A program made the position numbers and the translations under genes. DNA of 64,000 bases from contig NZ_JBGFGP010000176.1 of assembly GCF_041224545.1 (NCBI RefSeq), forward strand, positions 124,001-188,000. Reading direction: 5' to 3'. A model generated the notes under the pieces. It was not told the DNA's origin. It ran no database searches and saw only the letters and a list, made by a program, of their open reading frames with translations. The first letter of the stretch is position 1; each line of letters starts with the position of its first letter. This DNA comes from Sedimentitalea sp041224545 (lineage in GTDB: Bacteria; Pseudomonadota; Alphaproteobacteria; Rhodobacterales; Rhodobacteraceae). Positions 1-9,665 of the stretch are shown here, in pieces.

Positions 1-489
1 GAAAGTCTTGGCGGAGAGCCGACGGCCGGGTTCACGCCGCGTGTCGTCGAAGGTGGCAAATCGCCGGCGGGGCGCGCGATGCCTGCGGGACGGGCGGAAG
101 GCAGGGCCGGGGATGTCCCGCTGATGGGACGGATCGCCGCCGGTGTTCCCATCGACGCGATCAGCCATGTCGAAAATCACGTCGCCGTGCCGTCGCAGAT
201 GCTGTCCGCGTCCGGAGAACATTATGCGCTCGAGGTTCGTGGGGACTCGATGATCGACGCGGGGATCAATGATGGTGACGTGGTGGTCATCCGCGAAACC
301 GCCGCCGCCAATGACGGCGATATTGTCGTCGCGCTGATCGAGGATCAGGAAGCGACCCTGAAACGCTTTTACCGGCGCAACGGATCGATTGCGCTCGAGG
401 CCGCGAATCCGGCCTACGAGACCCGCGTGCTGCCCGAGCACAAGGTCAAGGTCCAGGGCAAGCTCGTTGGGTTGATACGCACCTACTGA
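1..489 (+). CDS. lexA: LexA repressor, C-terminal part (5' end outside window)
   Basis: SOS-response repressor and self-cleaving serine peptidase (S24). Only the last 162 codons are present; the frame is open from base 1, so the winged-helix DNA-binding domain lies upstream. The cleavage-site region is seen as GRIAAGVP (Ala-Gly bond), the catalytic serine in RGDSMID and the catalytic lysine in ATLKRFYR. These three elements in this order are diagnostic of the LexA/UmuD fold, and the full-length DNA-binding companion upstream would make it LexA rather than UmuD. The stop codon overlaps the 3' end of the convergent comEC gene by 7 bases. No LexA operator is visible in the part of the locus contained here. 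Confidence 0.93.
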   Translation, partial: ESLGGEPTAGFTPRVVEGGKSPAGRAMPAGRAEGRAGDVPLMGRIAAGVPIDAISHVENHVAVPSQMLSASGEHYALEVRGDSMIDAGINDGDVVVIRETAAANDGDIVVALIEDQEATLKRFYRRNGSIALEAANPAYETRVLPEHKVKVQGKLVGLIRTY

Positions 490-2546
490 GCCTTGACGAT
501 ACGGGTTTTCGGCGGCGCGCGCGTGTTCCACAGCCGTTGTCCGGCAACCTGATGCGCGGTGATGATGCCGTTTTTTGTGATCGCCAGACTGCCGGTGCGC
601 AGCAATCGTGCGGGATCGTACACATCGCATGGCCCGTCGAGACTCAGCGGCACCGACGCAATCACCACCTGATTGCCGGTGCAGGCCGCCATCTGCGCCG
701 CACCGGTCTTGCCGATCACGTGGACGATTTCGGCCTCTCCCGCAGTCATGATACGAACCTTGCCGTCATCACCCGGCCACCGTAGTGCGGCCTTTTCCTG
801 ACCAACGCCATCCCCGTCGTTTTCCAGCCAGTTGCGCGCCACGAATCCTGCCCCGCGCGGCTTGCTCAATGCGCGCCCGTCGGCGGTCATCACCCCGACA
901 AGCCCGCCGCTATCCGCCACCAGTATTGCCGGACGCTGAGCCTGTGACCACAGGGCAAAGGCCACGACAACCGGCAGGATACCCGCATAACGGGTCCGCC
1001 CCTGCCACAGCATCAGCCACAACATGCCCAGTGCGATCATCGGCAGCACCAGCGGACCCGGACCGGGCACATGGCCCTGTGCTCCGGACAGCCCGGCCAC
1101 CGTTCGCGCGACACCCAGAATCCACGACAGACCCCAGCCCATCGGCACCAGCCCGAGCCATTCAAGACCAAACGGGGCAAGGCACAGGGCCACCACCGCC
1201 GCCGGAATCACCAGCACGCCCATCAACGGCACCGAGACCAGATTGGCGATCAGCCCGTAATGCGACAGGGTGTTGAAATGGGCCGCCCCGACCGGAGCAG
1301 TGGCAAGCCCCGCGACAGCCGACGACATCAAAACACCCAGCACCGGTTTGGCCCAGCCCGGCGCCCTGGGCAATTCGGCATCGCGCAGCCAGCCGAAAAA
1401 CGCGATCAGGGCGGTCGTCGCCGCAAACGACATCTGAAACCCCGGACCCAGCAACGCTTCGGGACGCAGGATCAGCACCACCAGCGCGGCCATTGCCACC
1501 GCCCGCAGGCTGAAGGCGCGCCGGTCGACCAACACCGCCACGAGGACCACCGCCACCATGATAAACGCGCGTTCGGTCGCGACATTGCCACCGGACAGGG
1601 CGAGATAGACCGCCGCGGCGGCCAGCGCGCCGACCGCCGCAACCTTCTTGACCGGAATGCGCAGGGCCAGTGCCGGCAGCAACGACAGGCCCATTCGCAA
1701 CAGGGCGAATACGAAGCCCGCCAGCAACCCCATATGCAGCCCGGAAATGGCCAGCAGATGTGCAAGGTTGCTGGCACGAAGCGCATCCAGCGCCCCCTGC
1801 CCGACGCCGCTGCGGTCGCCGGTGGTCACGGCGGCGGCAAAGCCTCCGACATCGCCGGGCAGGATGCTGCGCACCCGTTCGGACGCCGCCATGCGCAGGG
1901 TGAACACGCGCAGACCGTCCTGCCCCATCCGGGCGGGCCGGGCCGTCAGTACCGGATTGCGCGTATAACCAACCGCGCCCAGCCCCTGAAACCACGCATG
2001 CCGCCGAAAGTCGAAACCGCCAGGTTCGACCGGTCCCTGTGGCGGCGAAAGATGCCCGGTGGTCATGATCCTTTGGCCCGGTTCGAGTTTCACGGGCGGG
2101 CCATGCAGCGATATGCGCACCCGATCCGGCCGCCGGGCAGGCGCGACGTCCGCCAGCGCGACCTGATCCAATGTCACCCGGATCGCGTCCGACACACTGC
2201 GATCTATCGCGACAACACGTCCTTCGATGGGGCCGTAATAGCGCCAGTTCAGCACCGGAGCGGCGGCCTGATGGGCGCGCAGTCCTGACAGGCCGAAGCC
2301 CGTCGCGACAAGAACCACCGCCCATGCCAGCGCCGACCAGCCCCCTGGCCGACAGATGGCCGCCGCCGCACAGATGCAACCCGATGCGCCAAGCGCCGCA
2401 TAGACCAACGCATCGGGTTCGACCGGAAGCGAAAAGTAGCTGCCGATTCCGATCGCGAGACAAACCGGCGCCCATGGAAACAGATGGCCCCTTTGACCGA
2501 GCAGCACCATGTCGCCCCAGATCAGCGCCCGTCTCAGGCCCCGCAT
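483..2546 (-). CDS. comEC: ComEC/Rec2 family competence protein
   Basis: Inner-membrane channel protein of the ComEC/Rec2 family, which moves single-stranded DNA into the cytoplasm during natural transformation. The 687 residues comprise two N-terminal membrane segments, a soluble OB-like domain (about 60-200), then a polytopic competence domain (about 230-520) carrying the hallmark LAISGLHMGL. The C-terminal soluble part (about 540-687) is short and lacks the HxHxDH metallo-beta-lactamase signature of full-length Gram-positive ComEC, as is usual in alphaproteobacteria. Start chosen at an ATG preceded by GGAGGTCGGAA. It faces away from gltX and its end overlaps the end of lexA. Transformation itself is not shown by the sequence. 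Confidence 0.88.
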   Translation of the reverse strand: MRGLRRALIWGDMVLLGQRGHLFPWAPVCLAIGIGSYFSLPVEPDALVYAALGASGCICAAAAICRPGGWSALAWAVVLVATGFGLSGLRAHQAAAPVLNWRYYGPIEGRVVAIDRSVSDAIRVTLDQVALADVAPARRPDRVRISLHGPPVKLEPGQRIMTTGHLSPPQGPVEPGGFDFRRHAWFQGLGAVGYTRNPVLTARPARMGQDGLRVFTLRMAASERVRSILPGDVGGFAAAVTTGDRSGVGQGALDALRASNLAHLLAISGLHMGLLAGFVFALLRMGLSLLPALALRIPVKKVAAVGALAAAAVYLALSGGNVATERAFIMVAVVLVAVLVDRRAFSLRAVAMAALVVLILRPEALLGPGFQMSFAATTALIAFFGWLRDAELPRAPGWAKPVLGVLMSSAVAGLATAPVGAAHFNTLSHYGLIANLVSVPLMGVLVIPAAVVALCLAPFGLEWLGLVPMGWGLSWILGVARTVAGLSGAQGHVPGPGPLVLPMIALGMLWLMLWQGRTRYAGILPVVVAFALWSQAQRPAILVADSGGLVGVMTADGRALSKPRGAGFVARNWLENDGDGVGQEKAALRWPGDDGKVRIMTAGEAEIVHVIGKTGAAQMAACTGNQVVIASVPLSLDGPCDVYDPARLLRTGSLAITKNGIITAHQVAGQRLWNTRAPPKTRIVKAQ

Positions 2547-2825
2547 TTCCGACCTCCGCCGTCTGGCTTGTCACACATGCGCGATGGTAGCCGGCGCATG
2601 GTTATCAAATTGTTAGCAACCGAAATCGGATATTCGCGGCACGCCTGACGACGGAAATGCGTCTCGGGCCGCTGACGGTCCCGCCTTATGCCGCTCTTCC
2701 GTTTGCCCGCAAAAACCGGTATCCGCCTCATCAAACCACAGCGATGGTGCCGGGTCGGCCTTTTGGGCATCCTGACCGTCGCATCACGATATGCAAACAC
2801 CCCTGCCAAGAGGTAAACCCCGCAC

Positions 2826-4226
2826 ATGTCCGACCCCGTAGTTACCCGCTTTGCGCCCTCTCCCACCGGATTTCTCCATATCGGCGGCGCGCGCACGGCT
2901 CTGTTCAACTGGCTTTATGCGCGGGGCCGTGGGGGCAAGTTCCTGCTGCGGATCGAAGACACGGACCGGGCGCGTTCGACCCCGGAGGCCACGGCGGCGA
3001 TTCTCCAGGGGCTATCCTGGCTCGGGCTCGATCACGACGGAGATGTGATCAGCCAGTTCGAGGGCGCGGCGCGTCATGCCGAGGTGGCGCGGCAATTGCT
3101 GGCCGAGGGCAAGGCCTACAAATGCTTTTCCACGCAGGAGGAAATCGCCGCCTTTCGCGAAGAGGCCCGCGCGCAGGGCAAATCCACCCTGTTCCGCAGC
3201 CCCTGGCGCGATGCCGATCCCGCGACCCATCCCGATGCGCCCCACGTGATCCGTATCAGGGCGCCGCAGGATGGAACGACCGTGATCCGGGACGAGGTTC
3301 AGGGAAATGTCACCATCCGCAACGATCAGCTGGACGATATGGTGCTGCTGCGCGCCGATGGCACACCGGTCTACATGCTCGCCGTGGTTGTGGACGATCA
3401 CGACATGGGCGTCACTCATGTGATCCGCGGCGATGACCACCTGAACAACGCCGCGCGGCAGATGATGATCTACGATGCGATGGACTGGCCGGTCCCGGTC
3501 TGGGCGCATATTCCGCTGATTCACGGTCCCGACGGCAAGAAACTGTCCAAGCGGCACGGCGCATTGGGCGCACAGGAATATCAGGCGATGGGCTACCCTG
3601 CCGCCGGTATGCGCAATTATCTCGCGCGCCTGGGCTGGAGCCACGGCGATGACGAGTTCTTTACCGACGCTCAGGCGCTCGAATGGTTCGATCTGAGCGG
3701 AATCGGCAAAAGCCCCGCCCGCTTCGATCTCAAGAAGCTCGAGAACCTCTCGGGGCAACACATTGCCGTGACAGATGATGCTGCACTGCGGCAGGAGACC
3801 GAGGCCTACCTCGCCGCCGCCCAACGCACGCCCCTGACACCGGATCAGGGAAAACATCTTGAATCTGCAATGTTTTGCCTTAAGGATCGGGCGCGCACCT
3901 TTCCTGAACTCCTTGAAAAGGCGCATTTTGTACTGACGAGCCGCCCCATCGTTCCTGATGAGAAGGCGACGAAGGCGCTTGATTCAGTATCCAATGGTAT
4001 ACTGGCAGAATTGACGCCGCAGTTGCAAAATGCTAGCTGGACGCGAGACGATCTCGAAGCGACCCTCAACAGCTTTGCAGAAGCACAGGGTACCAAGTTC
4101 GGCAAGCTCGCCGGTCCGCTTCGGGCTGCGCTGGCTGGAAGGGCCGTCACGCCTTCGGTGTTCGACATGATGCTTGTTCTGGGACGAGAGGAGACCCTGA
4201 ACAGGCTGAACGACGCGTCCGGTTAA
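2826..4226 (+). CDS. gltX: glutamyl-tRNA synthetase
   Basis: Class I aminoacyl-tRNA synthetase charging tRNA with glutamate (cytoplasm). 466 residues, the normal length. The N-terminal catalytic domain has the HIGH-type motif (TGFLHIGGART, residues about 14-24) and the KMSKS-type motif as KKLSKRHGA (about 238-246). Rhodobacterales often carry two gltX paralogues, so this could be either one. The anticodon-binding part encoded by about 3840-4110 uses codons such as ATA, GTA and TCA that are scarce in the first two-thirds of the gene; this may be recombination or drift. An AGAGGT ribosome-binding site lies upstream. gltA follows 119 bases downstream on the same strand. Confidence 0.95.
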   Translation: MSDPVVTRFAPSPTGFLHIGGARTALFNWLYARGRGGKFLLRIEDTDRARSTPEATAAILQGLSWLGLDHDGDVISQFEGAARHAEVARQLLAEGKAYKCFSTQEEIAAFREEARAQGKSTLFRSPWRDADPATHPDAPHVIRIRAPQDGTTVIRDEVQGNVTIRNDQLDDMVLLRADGTPVYMLAVVVDDHDMGVTHVIRGDDHLNNAARQMMIYDAMDWPVPVWAHIPLIHGPDGKKLSKRHGALGAQEYQAMGYPAAGMRNYLARLGWSHGDDEFFTDAQALEWFDLSGIGKSPARFDLKKLENLSGQHIAVTDDAALRQETEAYLAAAQRTPLTPDQGKHLESAMFCLKDRARTFPELLEKAHFVLTSRPIVPDEKATKALDSVSNGILAELTPQLQNASWTRDDLEATLNSFAEAQGTKFGKLAGPLRAALAGRAVTPSVFDMMLVLGREETLNRLNDASG

Positions 4227-4268
4227 GTCGGGGTTCATGTCCCGGTCACACGACGCCGATAAAAGCAG

Positions 4269-4287
4269 TGCCATGCATCACATGGCA
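4269..4287. repeat. inverted repeat between gltX and gltA
   Basis: TGCCATG and CATGGCA are separated by five bases, a perfect 7-bp inverted repeat 58 bases before the gltA start. No T-run follows, so it is not an intrinsic terminator; an operator or leader hairpin is possible. Function not known. Confidence 0.4.
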
Positions 4288-4345
4288 AGCCCCCGCACGG
4301 GTCTGGCAAAGCCCCGCCCCGTGGACATAAGAGGAAGGGACTTAT

Positions 4346-5641
4346 ATGACTGAATCGACGAAATCCGCGACATTGACAATCGACGGCACGTCCTACGACC
4401 TGCCGATCTACTCGCCTACGGCGGGTCCCGACGTTCTCGACATCCGCAAACTCTATGGGCAGGCAGATGTCTTTACCTATGATCCCGGATTCACGTCGAC
4501 GGCCAGCTGCGACAGTACCATAACATTCATTGATGGCGAAAAGGGCGAACTGCTGCATCGCGGCTATCCCATCGATCAGCTGGCCAGCAAGTCGCATTAC
4601 CTCGAAGTGTGCTTCCTGTTGCTCTATGGCTATCTGCCGACCGCATCCGAGCTGGAAGAGTTCGAAACCACGATCACCCGTCACACGATGATCCACGAGC
4701 AGATGCATTACTTCTTCCGTGGCTTCCGGCGCGATGCGCATCCGATGGCGACCATGGTGGGCGTGGTTGGCGCGATGTCCGCGTTCTATCACGACAGCAC
4801 CGACATTGCCGACGAACGCCAGCGCGAGATCGCGACCCATCGGCTGATTGCCAAGATGCCGACCATCGCGGCGATGGCGTACAAATATTCCGTGGGTCAG
4901 CCATTCATCTATCCGCGCAACGATCTGAGCTATGCGGCGAACTTCCTGAACATGTGTTTTGCGGTTCCCGCCGAAGAATATCACGTGGATCCGATCGTTG
5001 CCCGCGCGATGGATCGCATCTTTACCCTGCACGCCGATCACGAACAGAACGCGTCGACCTCGACCGTGCGGCTTGCATCCTCCTCGGGAGCGAACCCGTT
5101 TGCCTGTATCGCGGCGGGCATTGCCTGTCTCTGGGGGCCGGCCCATGGTGGCGCCAACCAGGCGTGTCTCGAAATGCTCAAGCAGATCGGCACGCCCGAC
5201 CGAATCCCGGAATACATTGCCCGCGCCAAGGACAAGAACGATCCGTTCCGCCTGATGGGGTTCGGCCACCGCGTCTACAAGAATTTCGATCCGCGCGCGA
5301 CCGTCATGAAGCAATCCGCCGATGAGGTTCTCGACCTGCTCGGCATCGAGGACAACCCCGTCCTGCAGGTCGCCAAGGAGCTTGAAAAACAGGCGCTTGA
5401 GGATCCGTATTTCGCCGAAAAGAAACTGTTCCCGAATGTCGATTTCTATTCGGGCATCATTCTCGAGGCGATCGGGTTCCCCACATCCATGTTCACGCCG
5501 ATCTTTGCCGTGTCGCGGACCGTCGGCTGGGTCAGCCAGTGGAAAGAGATGATCGCGGACCCACAGAACAAGATCGGTCGCCCGCGCCAGCTCTATCTTG
5601 GCGAAACACAGCGCGACTATATCGATATCGAAAACCGCTGA
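4346..5641 (+). CDS. gltA: citrate synthase
   Basis: Condenses acetyl-CoA and oxaloacetate to citrate, first step of the TCA cycle. 431 residues, matching the hexameric, NADH-sensitive Gram-negative type. Visible active-site elements are the histidine in WGPAHGGANQ (about 264-273), the FGHRVYKNFDPRA segment with the second histidine, and the aspartate in VDFYSGIIL near residue 372. The start ATG follows a strong AGGAAGGGA ribosome-binding site. The gene is monocistronic: a perfect 12-bp terminator hairpin lies 40 bases after the stop and separates it from a convergent enoyl-CoA hydratase gene. Confidence 0.97.
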   Translation: MTESTKSATLTIDGTSYDLPIYSPTAGPDVLDIRKLYGQADVFTYDPGFTSTASCDSTITFIDGEKGELLHRGYPIDQLASKSHYLEVCFLLLYGYLPTASELEEFETTITRHTMIHEQMHYFFRGFRRDAHPMATMVGVVGAMSAFYHDSTDIADERQREIATHRLIAKMPTIAAMAYKYSVGQPFIYPRNDLSYAANFLNMCFAVPAEEYHVDPIVARAMDRIFTLHADHEQNASTSTVRLASSSGANPFACIAAGIACLWGPAHGGANQACLEMLKQIGTPDRIPEYIARAKDKNDPFRLMGFGHRVYKNFDPRATVMKQSADEVLDLLGIEDNPVLQVAKELEKQALEDPYFAEKKLFPNVDFYSGIILEAIGFPTSMFTPIFAVSRTVGWVSQWKEMIADPQNKIGRPRQLYLGETQRDYIDIENR

Positions 5642-5680
5642 TCCGTGATGCCGGACTCATCCGGCGCAGAAACAACAGAG

Positions 5681-5710
5681 AAAAACCCGCGGAATGAACC
5701 GCGGGTTTTT
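5681..5710. terminator. bidirectional intrinsic terminator, gltA / enoyl-CoA hydratase
   Basis: AAAAACCCGCGG and CCGCGGGTTTTT form a perfect 12-bp stem with a six-base loop; because A5 and T5 tracts flank the GC stem it can terminate both strands, fitting the two convergent genes. Confidence 0.93.
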
Positions 5711-5744
5711 CAGTTTCCAGGCGGATGACCGTCCGGATACAGGC

Positions 5745-6521
5745 TCAGCGTCCTTCGAACGACGGCGCGCGCTTTTCCATGAAGGCCAGCACGCCTTCGC
5801 GGAAATCCCTCGACTTGCCGCATTGTCCCTGCAAATGGGCCTCGGTCTCGAGCTGTTCGGGCAGGCTGTTGCCAAAGCTGCCTCGGATCGCCTGCTTGAT
5901 GGCGCCATAGGCCATGGTCGGACCCGCCGCCAGTTGCCCGGCGCGCGCCTTCCAATGCGCCTCGAATTCCTCGTCCGCCACCGCTTCCCAGATCAGCCCC
6001 CACTCATCGGCCTGCCGCGCCGTGATCTTGTCGGCAAAAAGCGCCGCACCCATCGCCTTGGCAAACCCCATCTGCCGGGGCATGAACCACGTTCCGCCCG
6101 CATCGGGCAACAGCCCGATCCGCGCAAATGCCTGAAGGAAATACGCGCTTTCGCTGGCGATCACGATATCGGTCGCAAGGGCGAGATTGGCCCCGGCACC
6201 CGCTGCCGGCCCGTTCACGGCCGCGATGGTCGGCACCGGGCAATCGTAAATCGCTTCGAGCATCGGCGCGTATTCGTCGCGCAGGACCCGTTCAAGATCG
6301 ACTTGTGTGGCATCCCCGGAATCGCCCAGATCCTGCCCGGTACAAAAGGCGCGCCCGGCCCCGGTCAGCACGATCACCCGCGCCGATTTGGCCATATCCC
6401 GCATCGCATAGTCGATCTCGGCCCGCATCTGCCCGGTCAGCGAATTCATCTTGTCGGGACGATTCAGCGTCAGTACGCCCAACCCGTCCGCAATTTCGAC
6501 CCTGATTGTCTGATAGTCCAT
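5745..6521 (-). CDS. enoyl-CoA hydratase/isomerase family protein (PaaG-like)
   Basis: Crotonase-fold enzyme of 258 residues. Oxyanion-hole elements are visible: the first glycine region as FCTGQDLGD (about 63-71) and the second as VNGPAAGAGANLALATD (about 99-115). The aspartate in GLLPDAGGTWF (about 137-147) is in the position used by PaaG-type isomerases (2-(1,2-epoxy-1,2-dihydrophenyl)acetyl-CoA isomerase), which lack one of the two glutamates of true hydratases. No other phenylacetate genes are adjacent, so the exact substrate is open. The start at 6521 follows a GAGGG site; an upstream in-frame methionine at 6572 would give 17 extra unconserved-looking residues. Confidence 0.85.
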   Translation of the reverse strand: MDYQTIRVEIADGLGVLTLNRPDKMNSLTGQMRAEIDYAMRDMAKSARVIVLTGAGRAFCTGQDLGDSGDATQVDLERVLRDEYAPMLEAIYDCPVPTIAAVNGPAAGAGANLALATDIVIASESAYFLQAFARIGLLPDAGGTWFMPRQMGFAKAMGAALFADKITARQADEWGLIWEAVADEEFEAHWKARAGQLAAGPTMAYGAIKQAIRGSFGNSLPEQLETEAHLQGQCGKSRDFREGVLAFMEKRAPSFEGR

Positions 6522-6590
6522 CGTGCCCTCATGTGCCTGTTCGGCGGCAGAGTGAACCAACGGACCGCACAAGAAAAGAGGAACGGCGCG

Positions 6591-7046
6591 TTATTCATCC
6601 AGAATTCGGCGCAATCTCTCCTGCTCTTCTTCTGTCAGCGTATCCTCTTGCGGATTGGTCGCATCGGCCCGTTTGCGCAGGTATCGCAGACCGATGCCCC
6701 CCGCCAGCAACAACATCACCGGCCCCGCAGCCCAGAGCAGCCAGTTCGAGCCACCGGTTGTCGGACGCAGCAGCACGTATTCTCCGTAGCGATCGACGAT
6801 AAAGGCGATTGCCGCCTCATCGCTGTCGCCTGCAACCAGCCGCTCTCGCAGCAAAATCCGCAGATCCCGTGCGAGATCGGCATTGCTTTCGTCAATGCTC
6901 TCGTTGCGGCAGACAAGACAGCGCAACTCCTTGCTCAGCTCACGTGCACGCGCTTCGAGCACCGGGTCGTCAAGCACTTCGTCCGGTCGTACCGCAAAGA
7001 CAGCCGAGGCACAGAACAGCAGCACGACAACGAGGCGCAGCATCAT
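6591..7046 (-). CDS. ccmH: cytochrome c maturation protein CcmH
   Basis: Membrane-anchored thiol-redox protein of System I cytochrome c biogenesis; in the periplasm it keeps the apocytochrome CXXCH cysteines reduced and presents them to CcmF. 151 residues: signal peptide (1-18), the redox motif LRCLVCRNESI (about 41-51) with both cysteines, and a C-terminal membrane helix (about 100-122). The short charged tail means this is the CcmH/CycL form without the TPR (CcmI) domain. The start codon overlaps the ccmF stop as ATGA, so the pair is translationally coupled. Confidence 0.95.
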   Translation of the reverse strand: MMLRLVVVLLFCASAVFAVRPDEVLDDPVLEARARELSKELRCLVCRNESIDESNADLARDLRILLRERLVAGDSDEAAIAFIVDRYGEYVLLRPTTGGSNWLLWAAGPVMLLLAGGIGLRYLRKRADATNPQEDTLTEEEQERLRRILDE

Positions 7047-9010
7047 TCTGCGGGCACCTCGTTCGCCGCGATCCGGCGCGCTCCTGCCGCCACGCGAAAG
7101 CGCCGATCAGACAGGCTCAGCGCGCCTCCCAATGCCATCAACAGGCACCCGCCCCAAATCCAGTTGGCGAAAGGCTTGATATAGGTCCGCATGATCCAGC
7201 CCTCCCCCTCCTGCGGATCTCCCAGGACGACATAGACATCGCGTAGCAAGCGATAATCGATGGCCGCCTCGGTCGTGGGCATCCGGGCAACAGGATACTG
7301 ACGTTTTTCCGGGCGCAACTCTGCGATAACACGATCATCCCGCTCCAGCGAAACAATGCCGGTCGTGCTCAGGTAGTTCGGGCCGGTATCCTCGACCACG
7401 TCCTGCAACGTCAAGGTAAAGGCACCAACATCGAAGGGCTGACCGATCGTCGCCACCCGAATGTCCTCTTCTTCCCAGGCGGTCAGTCCGGCAATCGCGA
7501 ACATGGTAATGCCCAACCCGGCATGGGCAAAGGCCTTGCCCCAGTCAGCCCGCGGCAATCGGCGCAACCGGCCCAGCCGGTCGCCCTTGCGCCCGGTGCG
7601 CGACCACAGATCGACAAGGGCACCGAATACCATCCAGGACCCAAGGAACACGCCCACAGGACCCAGGGCGCTGCGTCCCGTCTGCATGGCCCAGACCAGG
7701 GTGGCAAGCGCGAGCGCCAGGATGAAAGCGCCGCGCAAGGGTCGCATGGCGCGTGCCAGTCGGCCCCGCTTCCACGGCAGCATGGCGCCCACCGGCAGGA
7801 TGATCCCGAGTAGAACCATGAACGGGGTGAATGCGAGATTGAAGAACGGCGGACCAACGCTGAGTTTACGATCAAAGAACATCTCGGCAACCATCGGCCA
7901 CATGGTCCCGATGAAGACCACGAAACAGGCCACCGCGAGAACCACGTTATTCGCCACCAGCGCGCTTTCCCGGCTGACGATCCCGAACACACCCTTGGCC
8001 TCGAGCGCACCCGCACGCATCGCAAAGAGCGTCAGCGCGCCACCCGTGAAAATCACCAGGATCATGAGGATGAAGGCGCCCCGCTCCGGATCGTTGGCAA
8101 AGGCATGCACGCTGGTCAACAGACCCGAGCGCACGATGAACGTCCCGATGAGCGAAAAGCCGAAGGCGAGGATCGCCAGCAGGATCGTCCAGCTTTTGAG
8201 GCTCTCGCGTTTTTCCACCACGATCGCCGAATGCAACAGAGCGGTGGCCAGCAACCACGGCATGAAGGATGCGTTCTCGACCGGATCCCAGAACCAGAAC
8301 CCGCCCCAGCCCAGTTCGTAATAGGCCCACCAGGACCCGAGCGAGATTCCAATGGTCAGGAATATCCACGCAGCCAGTGTCCAGGGGCGCACCCAACGCC
8401 CCCAGGCGGCATCGACCCGCCCCTCGATCAGCGCCGCCACTGCAAAGGAAAACGCCATGCTCAGTCCGACATAACCCAGGTAGAGGAACGGCGGATGAAA
8501 GGCCAACCCGGGATCCTGCAAAAGCGGGTTCAGGTCCTGCCCGTCAAAAGGTGGCACGGCGAGGCGCAGGAACGGATTTGAGGTAAACAGGATGAAGGCG
8601 AAGAATGCCACCGCAATCGCCGCCTGCACGCCAAGCACGCGCGCCTTGAGTGTTGGTGGCAAACCACCGCCAAACCACGACGCCATCGCACCGAACAGCG
8701 TGACAATCAGCACCCAGAGCAACATCGAACCTTCGTGGTTTCCCCAGGTTCCGGTGATCTTGTAGAGCATCGGCTTGGCCGAGTGGCTGTTCTCGACGAC
8801 CAGCTTCAGGCTGAAATCGGAGGTTACGAAAGCCCAGGTCAACGCGCCAAAGGAAAACGCTGTCAGGATGAACTGCACCGTGGCGGCGGGGTCGGCCATC
8901 GCCATCCAGCCCGGCCAGCGCTTATGCGCCCCGACAAGCGGCACGACCATCTGCACGATGGCAACCATAAACGAGAGGATCAGGGCGAAGTGACCAAGTT
9001 CTGTAATCAT
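7043..9010 (-). CDS. ccmF: heme lyase CcmF
   Basis: Core of the System I heme lyase, a large polytopic inner-membrane protein that attaches heme from CcmE to apocytochrome c. 655 residues with about 14 hydrophobic segments. The WWD-type heme-handling domain is visible near residues 223-249 with GSWWAYYELGWGGFWFWDPV, followed by conserved periplasmic histidines (for example in LLHSAIVVE). Start placed at the methionine of MITELGHFALIL; an upstream in-frame start would add 12 polar residues before the first helix. It lies between the GTA-type holin gene and ccmH. Confidence 0.96.
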   Translation of the reverse strand: MITELGHFALILSFMVAIVQMVVPLVGAHKRWPGWMAMADPAATVQFILTAFSFGALTWAFVTSDFSLKLVVENSHSAKPMLYKITGTWGNHEGSMLLWVLIVTLFGAMASWFGGGLPPTLKARVLGVQAAIAVAFFAFILFTSNPFLRLAVPPFDGQDLNPLLQDPGLAFHPPFLYLGYVGLSMAFSFAVAALIEGRVDAAWGRWVRPWTLAAWIFLTIGISLGSWWAYYELGWGGFWFWDPVENASFMPWLLATALLHSAIVVEKRESLKSWTILLAILAFGFSLIGTFIVRSGLLTSVHAFANDPERGAFILMILVIFTGGALTLFAMRAGALEAKGVFGIVSRESALVANNVVLAVACFVVFIGTMWPMVAEMFFDRKLSVGPPFFNLAFTPFMVLLGIILPVGAMLPWKRGRLARAMRPLRGAFILALALATLVWAMQTGRSALGPVGVFLGSWMVFGALVDLWSRTGRKGDRLGRLRRLPRADWGKAFAHAGLGITMFAIAGLTAWEEEDIRVATIGQPFDVGAFTLTLQDVVEDTGPNYLSTTGIVSLERDDRVIAELRPEKRQYPVARMPTTEAAIDYRLLRDVYVVLGDPQEGEGWIMRTYIKPFANWIWGGCLLMALGGALSLSDRRFRVAAGARRIAANEVPAE

Positions 9011-9086
9011 GCCCACTGGTATAGGCCGCTGCTGGCGGAGGGCCAATGCTTTTCACCGCCCCGGCAGGATCACATTGTCGCAACCC

Positions 9087-9665
9087 CTATGCCCGACGCT
9101 TCTGCTTCCATTCTTCCAGCGCCGGATTGTCGCCGGGGTCGAGCACCGCCATGCTGAGTTTTACATCGGGCCCCGGATCGGCGGCCCCGGGGCTATCCGC
9201 CCGCATGCGTTCAAGCCGGTCGATATTCTCCATGACCTGCGGCACCCGCGCCATCGTGGTCGCCACTTCGCGCTGAAACTGCTGCGCCTTCACCTGGTGG
9301 CGCGCGCCGAAATAGAAGGAAACGATAACCCCCAGAAGCCACCACAGAGGCTCGGGCACCAGCGCAATTCCCTGCATCCGCGCGGCGAACCAGAGGGGAT
9401 CGACCATCGCAGCCACAAAAAGCCCCAGCGTTCCAAGCGCCAGCGCCGGGCGGGGCAACCGGTTGAGCCCGTCCATGAACCGGTCGAACCAACCGCTGCG
9501 TGGCAGAGTGAACTCGGCTCCGAATTGCTGCATGGCCTGCCCCTGCACCGAAACGGCGCGCTTGGCGCTCGCCTCGGCATTTTCGGTAAAGACCTCGGCG
9601 GTTTCGCGGATCACATTTCGCCCCGTTCCAAACATCAGGCTCAGAAATCCCTGGATCAACCCCAT
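9087..9665 (-). CDS. GTA-type holin (3TM holin family)
   Basis: Small membrane protein of 192 residues resembling the holins of Rhodobacterales gene transfer agents (GTA_holin_3TM family), which permeabilise the inner membrane so that the endolysin reaches peptidoglycan. An amphipathic N-terminal region is followed by two clear hydrophobic segments (about 74-93 and 104-122), the second with WWLLGVIVSFYFGAR, then a charged cytoplasmic tail. It overlaps the upstream endolysin gene by 10 bases and ends 76 bases before ccmF. No capsid, tail or other phage genes are present in the window, which fits the known separation of GTA lysis genes from the structural cluster. Confidence 0.85.
   Translation of the reverse strand: MGLIQGFLSLMFGTGRNVIRETAEVFTENAEASAKRAVSVQGQAMQQFGAEFTLPRSGWFDRFMDGLNRLPRPALALGTLGLFVAAMVDPLWFAARMQGIALVPEPLWWLLGVIVSFYFGARHQVKAQQFQREVATTMARVPQVMENIDRLERMRADSPGAADPGPDVKLSMAVLDPGDNPALEEWKQKRRA

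Noticed and set aside
2534..2908. 124-codon minus-strand frame between comEC and gltX
   Set aside because: Overlaps the start of gltX and the comEC start region, and its translation is unlike a protein.
4269..4287. Intrinsic terminator for gltX
   Set aside because: The hairpin has no following T-run and its stem is only half G/C pairs, so it is listed as an inverted repeat instead.
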